Below, piece after piece: positions 6,897 through 12,823 of a stretch of DNA of 12,823 bases (position 1 is its first letter; every line of letters begins with the position of its first letter). The position numbers were made by a program, and so were the translations under genes. The stretch is taken from positions 1-12,823 of the forward strand of contig JAGLTT010000008.1 in NCBI GenBank assembly GCA_023135135.1, given 5' to 3'. The stretch is from Dehalococcoidales bacterium (GTDB lineage: Bacteria; Chloroflexota; Dehalococcoidia; Dehalococcoidales; RBG-16-60-22). The notes under the pieces were generated by a model. It worked only from the letters and a program-made list of their open reading frames with translations, had not been told where the DNA came from and did not search any database.

Positions 6897-6935
6897 TTGC
6901 TTACCTCACCTTTAGTAATAACTGTCAATCATACA

Positions 6936-6964
6936 CTAATATATTCGGTTAATAATCATGTCAA
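6936..6964 (-). promoter_or_regulatory. Candidate promoter for the glutaredoxin-like ORF
   Basis: On the minus strand, a perfect TTGACA (6959-6964) is followed at 17 bases by TATTAG (6936-6941); TATATT (6938-6943) at 15 bases is a better hexamer but with poorer spacing. A second TTGACA lies at 6923-6928 without a matching -10. Confidence 0.45.
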
Positions 6965-7093
6965 GACAGAGCCAATGAAGCTATGTTGCTGATTTTAAGT
7001 AAAAATTTAGAATAATAATATGTGATATACTTTTAAGGTATTTATGTGATGTTTGTGGAACTTTTATCATATCCACCGAAGGCTATCACAGGT

Positions 7094-7125
7094 AAAATAT
7101 TCAATAAACGGCTGCTGAAAATATT
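7094..7125. repeat. Direct repeat AAAATATT, two copies 24 bases apart
   Basis: AAAATATT occurs at 7094-7101 and 7118-7125, and each copy contains the palindrome AATATT. The second copy runs into the -35 TTGACA of the rubrerythrin-like gene. It could be a binding site for a regulator of that gene, or a chance match in AT-rich DNA. Confidence 0.3.
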
Positions 7126-7152
7126 GACATTATCATAATTTCATTTTATTAT
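7124..7152 (+). promoter_or_regulatory. Strong candidate sigma70-type promoter of the rubrerythrin-like gene
   Basis: Perfect TTGACA (7124-7129), 17-base spacer, then TATTAT (7147-7152, 5 of 6). Just downstream, TGCGT-T-ACGCA (7152-7162) is an 11-base odd palindrome that would overlap the transcription start and could be an operator. The start codon is 67 bases beyond the -10 box. Confidence 0.7.
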
Positions 7153-7218
7153 GCGTTACGCAACATGAGCACGGTAAGCTGAATACTATTAAATAATTAA
7201 CCCGGATGGAGGTAGCTT

Positions 7219-7749
7219 ATGGTTAACGAGCAGGATAAAACGCTTAAAGCACTTAAGACAGCCATTCAGATGGAAATTGATGGCAAAGAATTCTACCTGA
7301 AAGCCAGTCAGGCGAGCCAGAACGAACTGGGGAAGAAACTGCTGAAGGAACTTGCTGCAGAAGAAGATTTACACCGCAAAGTTTTTGAGGATATTTATAA
7401 AGATATCAGTGCCAAAAAGGGCTGGCCGGGCGGGAAATTTCGCACTGACGGCGGGAAAGGCCTGAGGACGATATTCGCCACAGCCCTAGAAGCAATGGAT
7501 AAAGACGTCAGCGCCATACCCATGGAGATCGATGCTGTGCAAATGGCTATGGAAATGGAGAATAAGACCTACGACTTCTATAGAAGCCGGGGCGCTAATG
7601 TTGCTTACGATGCCGAAAAACAATTTTACGAAGCTTTAGCCGTTCAGGAAGAGGAGCACTACCGGGTTCTGCTGGACTACTACGAATTTCTCAAGAATCC
7701 GGAGGCGTGGTTTGTCCAGAAAGAACACCCGTCTCTGGACGGTGGCTAA
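7219..7749 (+). CDS. Rubrerythrin-like / ferritin-like diiron protein (COG1633)
   Basis: The 176-residue soluble protein is a four-helix ferritin-like domain without the rubredoxin tail of classical rubrerythrin. Candidate diiron ligands appear as two helix pairs. Helix one has QMEIDGKEFY (Glu19) and helix two AAEEDLH (Glu49-x-x-His52). Helix three has MEMENKTYDFY (Glu112 or Glu114) and helix four VQEEEHYRVL (Glu144-x-x-His147). A Gly/Lys-rich linker at 66-82 joins the halves. Such proteins in anaerobes usually reduce peroxide or handle iron, often taking electrons from rubredoxin, which is encoded 2 kb downstream. ATG at 7219 is supported by GGAGGT (7208-7213), 5 bases upstream. It has its own strong promoter and precedes smsCB by 40 bases, so cotranscription is possible. 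Exact activity is not shown by sequence. Confidence 0.9.
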   Translation: MVNEQDKTLKALKTAIQMEIDGKEFYLKASQASQNELGKKLLKELAAEEDLHRKVFEDIYKDISAKKGWPGGKFRTDGGKGLRTIFATALEAMDKDVSAIPMEIDAVQMAMEMENKTYDFYRSRGANVAYDAEKQFYEALAVQEEEHYRVLLDYYEFLKNPEAWFVQKEHPSLDGG

Positions 7750-7789
7750 AAACGAAATAAGTTATAGAATTCGCTTACAGGGGTGAAAA

Positions 7790-8545
7790 ATGCTGAAAAT
7801 TAAAGACTTGTCTGTGTCTGTAGAAGGCAAGGAAATAATCCATGATGTGAACATGACTATCAAGAATGGAGAGACCCATGTTCTCTTCGGGCCTAACGGC
7901 GCTGGTAAAAGCACCCTGCTTATGGCTATCATGGGTTTTCCAAAGTACCGGGTGACTAAAGGCAGTATCAGCTTCAAGGGGAAAGACATCACCGGTCTGA
8001 CCGTGGATGAGAGGGCGCGTATGGGTATGGGTATGTCCTTCCAGCGACCCCCGGTGGTACGTGGCGTCAAGACCCGCGATATGGTGGCTGCGTGCCTTAA
8101 AGAGAGCGGGGATGGTGACACCATCAATGTGCTGGCGAATAGAGCCGACTTGGGCGAATTTCTGGAGAGGGACATCAACTACGGGTTTTCCGGTGGGGAA
8201 ATAAAGCGCTCCGAATTAATGCAGCTCCTCGCCCAGAAACCGGAACTGACTCTGCTGGACGAACCAGAATCGGGTGTTGACCTGGTGAACATCGCCCTGA
8301 TTGGCGAGCTTATGAACGAACTGCTGGAAAAGAACTGCCCGATACAATATCGTAAGTGCATGGGGCTTATCATAACCCATACCGGCCATATTCTGGACTA
8401 TGTTAACGCCCGTACCGGTTATGTCATGTGTGACGGCACCATCGGCTGTGTTGGCGATCCCCATGAGATGCTGGCAACAATCCGGGAAAAAGGCTATGAC
8501 GAATGCATCAATTGCTATCTGGGGAGGCTGCCAATAAATGAATAA
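7790..8545 (+). CDS. sufC: SmsC/SufC-type iron-sulfur assembly ATPase
   Basis: This 251-residue ABC ATPase drives iron-sulfur cluster assembly on the SufB-type scaffold encoded next; it is cytoplasmic and not a transporter. Visible parts are Walker A GPNGAGKS (34-41), Q-loop Gln85 (SFQRPP), signature FSGGE (133-137), Walker B LTLLDEPE (153-160) with the SGVD D-loop, and switch His197 (THTGH). The C-terminus carries a CxxC (Cys239, Cys242 in ECINCY), which is not part of the classical E. coli SufC layout. AGGGGTG about 5 bases before the ATG serves as ribosome site. The stop overlaps the next gene by 8 bases. The C-then-B order with no sufD, sufS or sufU nearby matches the minimal SMS system described for methanogens and anaerobic bacteria. 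Confidence 0.93.
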   Translation: MLKIKDLSVSVEGKEIIHDVNMTIKNGETHVLFGPNGAGKSTLLMAIMGFPKYRVTKGSISFKGKDITGLTVDERARMGMGMSFQRPPVVRGVKTRDMVAACLKESGDGDTINVLANRADLGEFLERDINYGFSGGEIKRSELMQLLAQKPELTLLDEPESGVDLVNIALIGELMNELLEKNCPIQYRKCMGLIITHTGHILDYVNARTGYVMCDGTIGCVGDPHEMLATIREKGYDECINCYLGRLPINE

Positions 8546-9773
8546 AGCAAAAGCGTCCAGGACTAATAAAGAGAAAGCCAGAGCGGCCGCCAACAAGACG
8601 GCCTCCCTCGGCGAAGACATAGACCTGAGCGAATATACCAGCGCGGGTGAGAAGCATGCCTATCGCGATAATCCCTCGCAACTCCCCGCCGAGGCAAAAA
8701 AACATATGCTCGAAGCCGGCGTGATGCTGGATGATACCAGCCAGAGGTCGGGTACTTATATCCAGATGGACAATACGCCCGTACATAGTTCCGTCAGTGG
8801 GGACGGGGTGGAAGTCATGCCGGTTAGCCAGGCCATGGAGAAGTACGACTGGATGACGGACTACTGGTGGAATGCGGTCGCTGTGGACCAGGATAAATAC
8901 ACCGCTAATATAGAATTGAGCCAGTATGACGGCTACTTCATCAGGACTCTGCCCGGGAAGAAGACTGTCTTTCCGGTTCAGGCCTGCCTCTATCTTGCCA
9001 AGGATAAGCTGGTACAGAACGTGCATAATGTCATCATTGCCGAGGAGGGTTCGGAGCTTCATATTATTACCGGCTGCTCCACGGCTTCTCAAGAAGATGC
9101 CGGACTGCATCTGGGGGTCTCCGAGTTCTATATCAAGAAGGGGGCTAAAGTAACCTTCACCATGATTCACAGCTGGAATCCGGAGACAGCCGTTAGGCCC
9201 CGCAGCGGCGTCATCGTCGAAGAGGACGGTCTGTTCCTGAGCAACTACATCCTCATGAAACCGGTGCGTTCGTTGCAAATGAACCCGCTCGTCAAATGCG
9301 TGGGTGATAATTCCACCGCCAGGTTCAATAGCATACTGGTAACGGGCGAAGGTTCATCGCTGGACGTGGGTTCGCGGATAATCCTCGATGGCAAGGGCTC
9401 CAGGACGGAAATCGTCTCCCGCGCCATTACCACCGGCGGGAATATTATCGCCCGCGGTTACATAGAAGGCAATGCGCCGGATATTAAGGGACACCTCGAA
9501 TGCCGAGGCTTGATTCTGGGTGAGAAAGGTATGATTCACGCCGTACCCGAGCTGAAGGGGAATCTGGCCGGTATCGACCTTTCCCACGAAGCGGCCGTCG
9601 GCAAGATTGCCGAGGAGGAAGTGGAGTACCTGATGGCCAGGGGACTTACCAGGGAAGAGGCTACGGCTACTATCGTGAGGGGATTCCTCCATGTTGATAT
9701 CGAGGGGCTGCCGCCGCTGCTGGCCGAAGAGCTGAAGCGGGCGGTAGAGGCCAGCGAGAAAGAAGTCATGTAG
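8538..9773 (+). CDS. sufB: SmsB/SufB-D-type iron-sulfur cluster scaffold protein
   Basis: The 411-residue protein belongs to the SufB/SufD family and is probably the only scaffold subunit here, acting as a homodimer with SmsC. A Lys/Ala-rich N-terminus (1-20) precedes a helical part. The beta-helix core (about 120-345) includes [11 protein letters not shown] and a run of [17 protein letters not shown] turns. The family's conserved C-terminal segment has [13 protein letters not shown] (Cys322) and [16 protein letters not shown] (His350, Glu351), then [20 protein letters not shown]. Cys322 and His350 sit where SufB Cys and SufD His are thought to build the cluster in E. coli, so one subunit type carries both. 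ATG at 8538 overlaps smsC by 8 bases, with GGGGAGG (8521-8527) upstream, so the two are coupled. Rubredoxin follows after 61 bases. Confidence 0.93.
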   Translation: MNKAKASRTNKEKARAAANKTASLGEDIDLSEYTSAGEKHAYRDNPSQLPAEAKKHMLEAGVMLDDTSQRSGTYIQMDNTPVHSSVSGDGVEVMPVSQAMEKYDWMTDYWWNAVAVDQDKYTANIELSQYDGYFIRTLPGKKTVFPVQACLYLAKDKLVQNVHNVIIAEEGSELHIITGCSTASQEDAGLHLGVSEFYIKKGAKVTFTMIHSWNPETAVRPRSGVIVEEDGLFLSNYILMKPVRSLQMNPLVKCVGDNSTARFNSILVTGEGSSLDVGSRIILDGKGSRTEIVSRAITTGGNIIARGYIEGNAPDIKGHLECRGLILGEKGMIHAVPELKGNLAGIDLSHEAAVGKIAEEEVEYLMARGLTREEATATIVRGFLHVDIEGLPPLLAEELKRAVEASEKEVM

Positions 9774-9834
9774 CCGGCCACTCCCAGGACCGCCACCAGC
9801 TATATTGCCGGAGAAAAAGGAGGCGATGAGTAGA

Positions 9835-9999
9835 ATGGACAAGTACGAATGCACCGTTTGCGGCTATGTCTACGACCCGGAACTGGGAGACTCCGATGGC
9901 GGCATCTCCCCGGGGACGCCGTTTGAGAAAATACCGGACGACTGGGTATGCCCTGTCTGCGGAGCCGGCAAGGGCGATTTCCAGAAAGTAGATGGTTAG
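9835..9999 (+). CDS. Rubredoxin
   Basis: Rubredoxin is a small one-iron electron carrier. The 54-residue product has Cys6, Cys9, Cys39 and Cys42 in the two standard loops (CTVCGY and CPVCGA), plus the core residues expected ([23 protein letters not shown]). In anaerobes it passes electrons to rubrerythrins, flavodiiron proteins or desulfoferrodoxin; likely partners here are the ferritin-like proteins at 7219 and 10432. The ATG at 9835 gives the classical [11 protein letters not shown] beginning, with GGAGG (9819-9823) 11 bases upstream. The in-frame ATG at 9826 is too close to that site (2 bases) and would add only MSR. The next gene's ribosome site overlaps its stop, suggesting an operon. 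Confidence 0.96.
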   Translation: MDKYECTVCGYVYDPELGDSDGGISPGTPFEKIPDDWVCPVCGAGKGDFQKVDG

Positions 10000-10009
10000 G
10001 GGGTTCATT

Positions 10010-10399
10010 ATGATAGAAAACCTGAGTCAGGAACAGTTAGCCGGAATCCTGGAAACAATACCGGTTGATATCTCCTTCGTAGATGAGGATGACACGGTCA
10101 GATTCTGGAACAAGCATGAAACGCGGGTATTCAAGCGGCCGAACTCGGTCCTCGGCAAGACCGTTCAGAATTGCCATCCGCCGAAAAGCGTGGGAACCGT
10201 AAATGAGGTATTGACCGACCTTAAAAGCGGTAAAAGAGATTTCGCGGAGTTCTGGATTGACCTGAAAGGGAAAAAGGTTTATATCCGGTATTTTGCGGTA
10301 CGGGATAAGGATGGCAAGTATATAGGCACGCTGGAGGTCGGTCAGGATATCACGGAAATCAGGCAGATTGAAGGCGAGAAAAGGTTGCTGGAATATTAG
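10010..10399 (+). CDS. PAS domain protein of the DUF438-associated type
   Basis: The 129-residue protein is almost entirely one PAS domain (about 10-120), beginning ETIPVDISFVDEDDTVRFWN and ending GTLEVGQDITEIRQIEGEKR. The stretch TVQNCHPPKSV (Cys55, His56) and the IRYFAVRDKDGKYIGTLEV strand pair are typical of the PAS domain found at the end of DUF438/hemerythrin-like proteins. Here it stands alone, with no kinase, DNA-binding or DUF438 part. It may sense redox state or a cofactor and signal by protein contact; Cys55-His56 is a possible metal or heme ligand site, which is only a guess. Start ATG at 10010 is 6 bases after a GGGGG tract; an earlier in-frame ATG at 9992 overlaps the rubredoxin end and is less likely. 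It is 10 bases after rubredoxin. Confidence 0.85.
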   Translation: MIENLSQEQLAGILETIPVDISFVDEDDTVRFWNKHETRVFKRPNSVLGKTVQNCHPPKSVGTVNEVLTDLKSGKRDFAEFWIDLKGKKVYIRYFAVRDKDGKYIGTLEVGQDITEIRQIEGEKRLLEY

Positions 10400-10431
10400 C
10401 CGTCATTAGAAAGTAGATACGGAGGTGAAAG

Positions 10432-11316
10432 ATGGAAAACGAACAAATCATTAAACTACTGAACCAGGACATTCAGGACGAGCACGGCGCTATCATTCAA
10501 TACCTGACACACGCCTATTCCATGGGCGAGGGCGAAATGTCCTGCGAAATTGAAGCCTTCGCGCGGGAAGAGATGAGGCACCTGGACTGGCTGGCAGAGA
10601 CAATAGTGGAGCTTGGCGGTCAGCCCAGCCTGAAAAGGGGCACCATGAATATGTCCGGCAAGACACCTCCCGAATGGATGGCGGATGATGTTAAGCTCGA
10701 ACAGGGCGCCATTGACAATTACACGGAACATATAAAACTGGTGGACGACCCGAAAATAAAACGATTATTAAAGCGTATCCTGGCTGACGAGCAGGCGCAT
10801 CATGGCAAGTTCGAGCACTTCGTTGAGAAAGCAAAAAGGGAAGGTCAGAAAGATGTAAGGGGCGACCGCAAGGATAGCGTCACCAAGACGCTGAACTGGG
10901 GCATCGAGCACGAATATACGGTCGTGTTGCAGTACCTGTTTCACTCCTACATGACCGGAAACGAAGAGGCCAAGAAGCAGCTGGAAGACCAGGCCATTAA
11001 CGAGATGCAGCACCTCGGCTGGCTTGCCGAAGAAGTGGTTGACGGTGGCGGCAGCCCGAAAATAGAACATACCAGTCCTGACCAGTCGACCAGAACGACG
11101 GACATGCTCAAGGCGGACATCAAGATTGAGAAGGAAGTGGCTGAAGCATACGACAAAGCCGCAAAGGAAGTCGACGATGCCGGCTTGAAGGAGCTACTCA
11201 TCCGGATAAGAGACAACGAAAAGTATCATATCGAAGTTTTTAACGACCTGCTTGAAGACGAGGAAGGCGATGAAGGCCTGGGTGAAATCGTTAACATCCC
11301 TGACAGCGGGGGATAG
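10432..11316 (+). CDS. Tandem two-domain ferritin-like (bacterioferritin-type) diiron protein
   Basis: The 294-residue protein contains two ferritin-like four-helix bundles in one chain, from internal duplication. Domain 1 (about 1-138) has candidate ligands Glu17, Glu47-x-x-His50, Glu90 and Glu120-x-x-His123. Domain 2 (about 148-275) has Glu161, Glu191-x-x-His194, Glu233 and Glu263-x-x-His266. Spacing between ligands is 30, 43 and 30 residues in the first domain and 30, 42 and 30 in the second, so both diiron sites look intact. A charged linker (135-148) joins them and the tail is acidic. No signal or membrane segment is present. A role in iron storage or peroxide/oxygen detoxification is likely; which one is unknown. 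ATG at 10432 has GGAGGTGA (10421-10428) upstream. It follows the PAS gene by 32 bases and probably closes the rubredoxin-PAS operon. Confidence 0.9.
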   Translation: MENEQIIKLLNQDIQDEHGAIIQYLTHAYSMGEGEMSCEIEAFAREEMRHLDWLAETIVELGGQPSLKRGTMNMSGKTPPEWMADDVKLEQGAIDNYTEHIKLVDDPKIKRLLKRILADEQAHHGKFEHFVEKAKREGQKDVRGDRKDSVTKTLNWGIEHEYTVVLQYLFHSYMTGNEEAKKQLEDQAINEMQHLGWLAEEVVDGGGSPKIEHTSPDQSTRTTDMLKADIKIEKEVAEAYDKAAKEVDDAGLKELLIRIRDNEKYHIEVFNDLLEDEEGDEGLGEIVNIPDSGG

Positions 11317-11374
11317 CCTTGGGCAGGTTTATAGAAGCTGGAAAGACCGGCGAGTTCAGGGGTATTGTTCTGGG

Positions 11375-11423
11375 GACGCCGGATGCCGAAGGCGTCTGGA
11401 GGACATGTCCGGTGACGCTCACC
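11375..11423 (+). terminator. Two adjacent hairpins after the ferritin-like gene (possible transcription end)
   Basis: GACGCC (11375-11380) pairs with GGCGTC (11391-11396) around a 10-base loop. GGTGA (11411-11415) pairs with TCACC (11419-11423) around CGC. Neither is followed by a clear T run, so this is a weak call. They fall in the 169-base gap before the protease gene, where a transcript boundary is expected. Confidence 0.3.
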
Positions 11424-11441
11424 AGAGTCTCTTAATATAAT
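11412..11441 (+). promoter_or_regulatory. Candidate promoter of the HtrA-like protease gene
   Basis: A perfect TATAAT (11436-11441) has GTGACG (11412-11417, 4 of 6 consensus bases) 18 bases upstream. The start codon is 45 bases downstream. The -35 overlaps the second hairpin noted before it. Confidence 0.55.
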
Positions 11442-11485
11442 AGAGTATGTGAATATAGCCCGGAAATGATTTAGGAGCTTGTTAA

Positions 11486-12763
11486 ATGATGAATAAAGTA
11501 ATTATCGGTATACTGGTGCTGCTGGTGATTATCACGGGAGGCATCGGCTACTACTCTTACACGCTCAACCAGCAACTTGATGACCTGGTCGAGCGGTTGG
11601 CGACATTCGAAACGGAGCAGACTACCCGTATCGATGCCGTGAGTGACGAACTGAAGAAGGAAATGGCAAAAGGCCTCGATTCTCTGGAAAATCAACTGGG
11701 AGAGTCTCAGGCCGATATCGCCGCTCTGGGTGTTGAACTGGAAACAGCGAGCGACCGCATATCCGGCGTGGAAGACGAAATCGCCGGAGTCTCGACTCAG
11801 GTTGGAACTCTGGACGACCGTATCAGCAGCGCTGAAGCCGAGATATTACGTTCCGTAATTGATACCAGTGAGTTGTATAAGAGAGTCGTGCAGGCTACGG
11901 TTCGAATTACCAACGGCGAGAGAGCGGTGGGTTCCGGGTTTATTTATGATACCGATGGCCGTGTGATTACCGCCTACCATGTGGTTGATGGACTCTCCCC
12001 GATATTCGTCATGTTGTATGACGGCAGGATTTCAAGGGCGACGGTTGACGGATATTGTGAATTCAGTGATGTCGCCTTACTGACACTGTCGGTTAATCCA
12101 GATATCGAGCCGCTGCCGCTGGGTGATTCCAGCCTGATACAAATCGGAGAGCCGGTCATCGCCATCGGCAGTCCCGGTGATGGTGACGACCCGCTTGGTC
12201 TGAGGGACACCCTGACTTCCGGTATTATCAGTCAGGTCAATCGATTCGTTAACATAGAAGGTAGTTATATACCCAACCTGCTCCAGTTCGATGCCGCGGT
12301 GAACTTCGGCAACTCGGGAGGCCCCCTTATCAACTCTAAGGGAGAGGTTATCGGTCTGGTAAATGCCAGGATTGACCCCCTGATTGGTGAAGGTATTTAC
12401 TGGGCGGTATCTTCCAATAAAGTTAAACGGGTGGTTGAAGCACTGTTGGAGCACAGTTATCTCTCTTATCCCTGGGTTGGCGTGATGATAACTGACCTTA
12501 CACCCCAGATGGTACAGGAGATGTCGCTGGAGACGGCTAACGGGGTACTGGTGACGGCTCTTTTCCCTGACAGCCCGGCTGAAATAGCCGGTATTCAAAC
12601 AGGTGATATTATCGTGGCCATTGACGGCGTGCCGGTCAGAGATACGAGCGAACTTACCTCATATCTGGGAGAATACAACAGCCCGGGAGACGAGACGGTA
12701 ATCGAAGTGATACGGGGCACCACCACGCTTGAGATATCCGTTGTGATAGGCACGCGCGAATAG
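11486..12763 (+). CDS. htrA: HtrA/DegP-like serine protease, membrane-anchored, with coiled coil and one PDZ domain
   Basis: HtrA proteases degrade or refold damaged proteins outside the cytoplasmic membrane. The 425-residue product has a single N-terminal transmembrane anchor (about 5-24) and then a long, heptad-like coiled coil (about 28-122, rich in Glu, Leu, Asp and Ser). A trypsin-like domain (about 130-320) carries the catalytic triad His165 (ITAYHVVDG), Asp195 (SDVALL) and Ser277 (GNSGGPL). One PDZ domain lies at about 330-420 (ANGVLVTALFPDSPAEIAGIQTGDIIVAIDG). All catalytic residues are present. The coiled coil between anchor and protease is unusual for the family and may set oligomer size or lift the protease off the membrane. 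ATG at 11486 has AGGAG (11473-11477) 8 bases upstream; a second ATG follows at once. It has its own promoter-like sequence. Confidence 0.94.
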   Translation: MMNKVIIGILVLLVIITGGIGYYSYTLNQQLDDLVERLATFETEQTTRIDAVSDELKKEMAKGLDSLENQLGESQADIAALGVELETASDRISGVEDEIAGVSTQVGTLDDRISSAEAEILRSVIDTSELYKRVVQATVRITNGERAVGSGFIYDTDGRVITAYHVVDGLSPIFVMLYDGRISRATVDGYCEFSDVALLTLSVNPDIEPLPLGDSSLIQIGEPVIAIGSPGDGDDPLGLRDTLTSGIISQVNRFVNIEGSYIPNLLQFDAAVNFGNSGGPLINSKGEVIGLVNARIDPLIGEGIYWAVSSNKVKRVVEALLEHSYLSYPWVGVMITDLTPQMVQEMSLETANGVLVTALFPDSPAEIAGIQTGDIIVAIDGVPVRDTSELTSYLGEYNSPGDETVIEVIRGTTTLEISVVIGTRE

Positions 12764-12790
12764 CAGGTTTATCAGACCTTTCCATGCTTG

Positions 12791-12823
12791 ATGAAGAGGC
12801 TGATTTTCCTTCTTCTGGCTAAT
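12791..12823 (+). CDS. Possible start of an exported or membrane protein, cut by window edge
   Basis: The last 11 codons read MKRLIFLLLAN, a basic start followed by hydrophobic residues as in a signal peptide, open to the window end. It lies 27 bases after the protease stop. No clear Shine-Dalgarno precedes it, so the call is weak and too short to identify. Confidence 0.3.
   Translation, partial: MKRLIFLLLAN

Larger units (their letters stand above)
6897..7218. other. AT-rich divergent intergenic region of 322 bases
   Basis: No gene is seen here. It holds minus-strand promoter elements at 6936-6964 and a strong plus-strand promoter at 7124-7152. It also holds two AAAATATT repeats and three CRP-like half-sites: TGTGAT at 7021 and 7045, and ATCACA at 7085. 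The half-sites are not paired at the correct spacing. The region is clearly more AT-rich than the neighbouring genes. Confidence 0.6.

Noticed and set aside
7128..7145. ATTATCATAAT near the rubrerythrin-like promoter as a Fur or PerR box.
   Set aside because: The half-site orientation does not match the PerR pattern and fits the Fur pattern poorly; AT-rich spacers give such matches by chance.
8508..9278. A 256-codon minus-strand reading frame opposite smsB.
   Set aside because: Long, but it mirrors the scaffold gene, has no recognisable domain, and also crosses the end of smsC.
9774..9834. TATATT (9801-9806) as a promoter for the rubredoxin gene, and CCGGC...GCCGG as a terminator.
   Set aside because: No acceptable -35 at the right spacing, and the inverted repeat has only 5-base arms with a 28-base loop.
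11319..11435. A 38-codon TTG-started ORF between the ferritin-like and protease genes, with a GGGGGA tract just upstream.
   Set aside because: No recognisable family. It runs through the two hairpins and ends inside the promoter spacer of the protease gene, so it is more likely noncoding, though a small gene cannot be excluded.
12764..12790. AGGT...ACCT after the protease stop as a terminator.
   Set aside because: Only a 4-base stem with a short T run; too weak to call.

Overview
The window is a gene-dense bacterial chromosome segment of about 12.8 kb. It has good Shine-Dalgarno sites, several TTG and GTG starts, and sigma70-like promoters. The gene content points to a strict anaerobe: a ferredoxin-linked sulfide assimilation operon, a minimal SUF iron-sulfur system, rubredoxin, ferritin-like diiron proteins and a DUF438-type PAS protein. 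The flavour resembles Chloroflexota of the Dehalococcoidia kind, but that placement is an inference from gene content and not a tree. No rRNA, tRNA, CRISPR array, insertion sequence or phage gene was seen.

Layout. Positions 1-2969 (minus) hold an aspS-tig pair: aspartyl-tRNA synthetase followed after 15 bases by trigger factor, which runs off the left edge. A divergent promoter region (2970-3127) with an inverted repeat leads into a plus-strand operon (3128-5508). Its three genes are homologues of the proteins that make homocysteine from aspartate semialdehyde and sulfide in methanogens: the HcyBio/DUF39 enzyme, an NIL-ferredoxin protein and a UPF0280/COG2122 protein. It ends at a hairpin shared with two convergent minus-strand genes of unknown function (5526-6415).

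A second divergent region (6416-6563) contains a perfect 18-bp palindrome with the CRP-type core TGTGA-N6-TCACA. It sits exactly midway between two candidate -10 boxes, one for the unknown membrane protein and one for a small SHOCT-domain membrane protein (6564-6788). Next to the SHOCT gene is a 32-codon minus-strand ORF that looks like only the C-terminal part of a glutaredoxin, yet has its own ribosome binding site and a candidate promoter.

From 7219 to 11316 all genes are on the plus strand and form an iron/redox block: a rubrerythrin-like diiron protein, SmsC/SufC and SmsB/SufB (overlapping genes), rubredoxin, a PAS protein and a two-domain tandem ferritin-like protein. A membrane-anchored HtrA-like serine protease with a long coiled coil follows (11486-12763). 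The last 33 bases may begin another exported protein.

How the genes could work together: the homocysteine operon uses sulfide and ferredoxin electrons to make homocysteine. SmsCB builds iron-sulfur clusters needed by such proteins. Rubredoxin and the ferritin-like proteins probably remove peroxide/oxygen or handle iron. HtrA and trigger factor handle protein quality. Functional assignments rest on recognised motifs; operon and regulatory links are inferred from spacing and promoter-like sequence.
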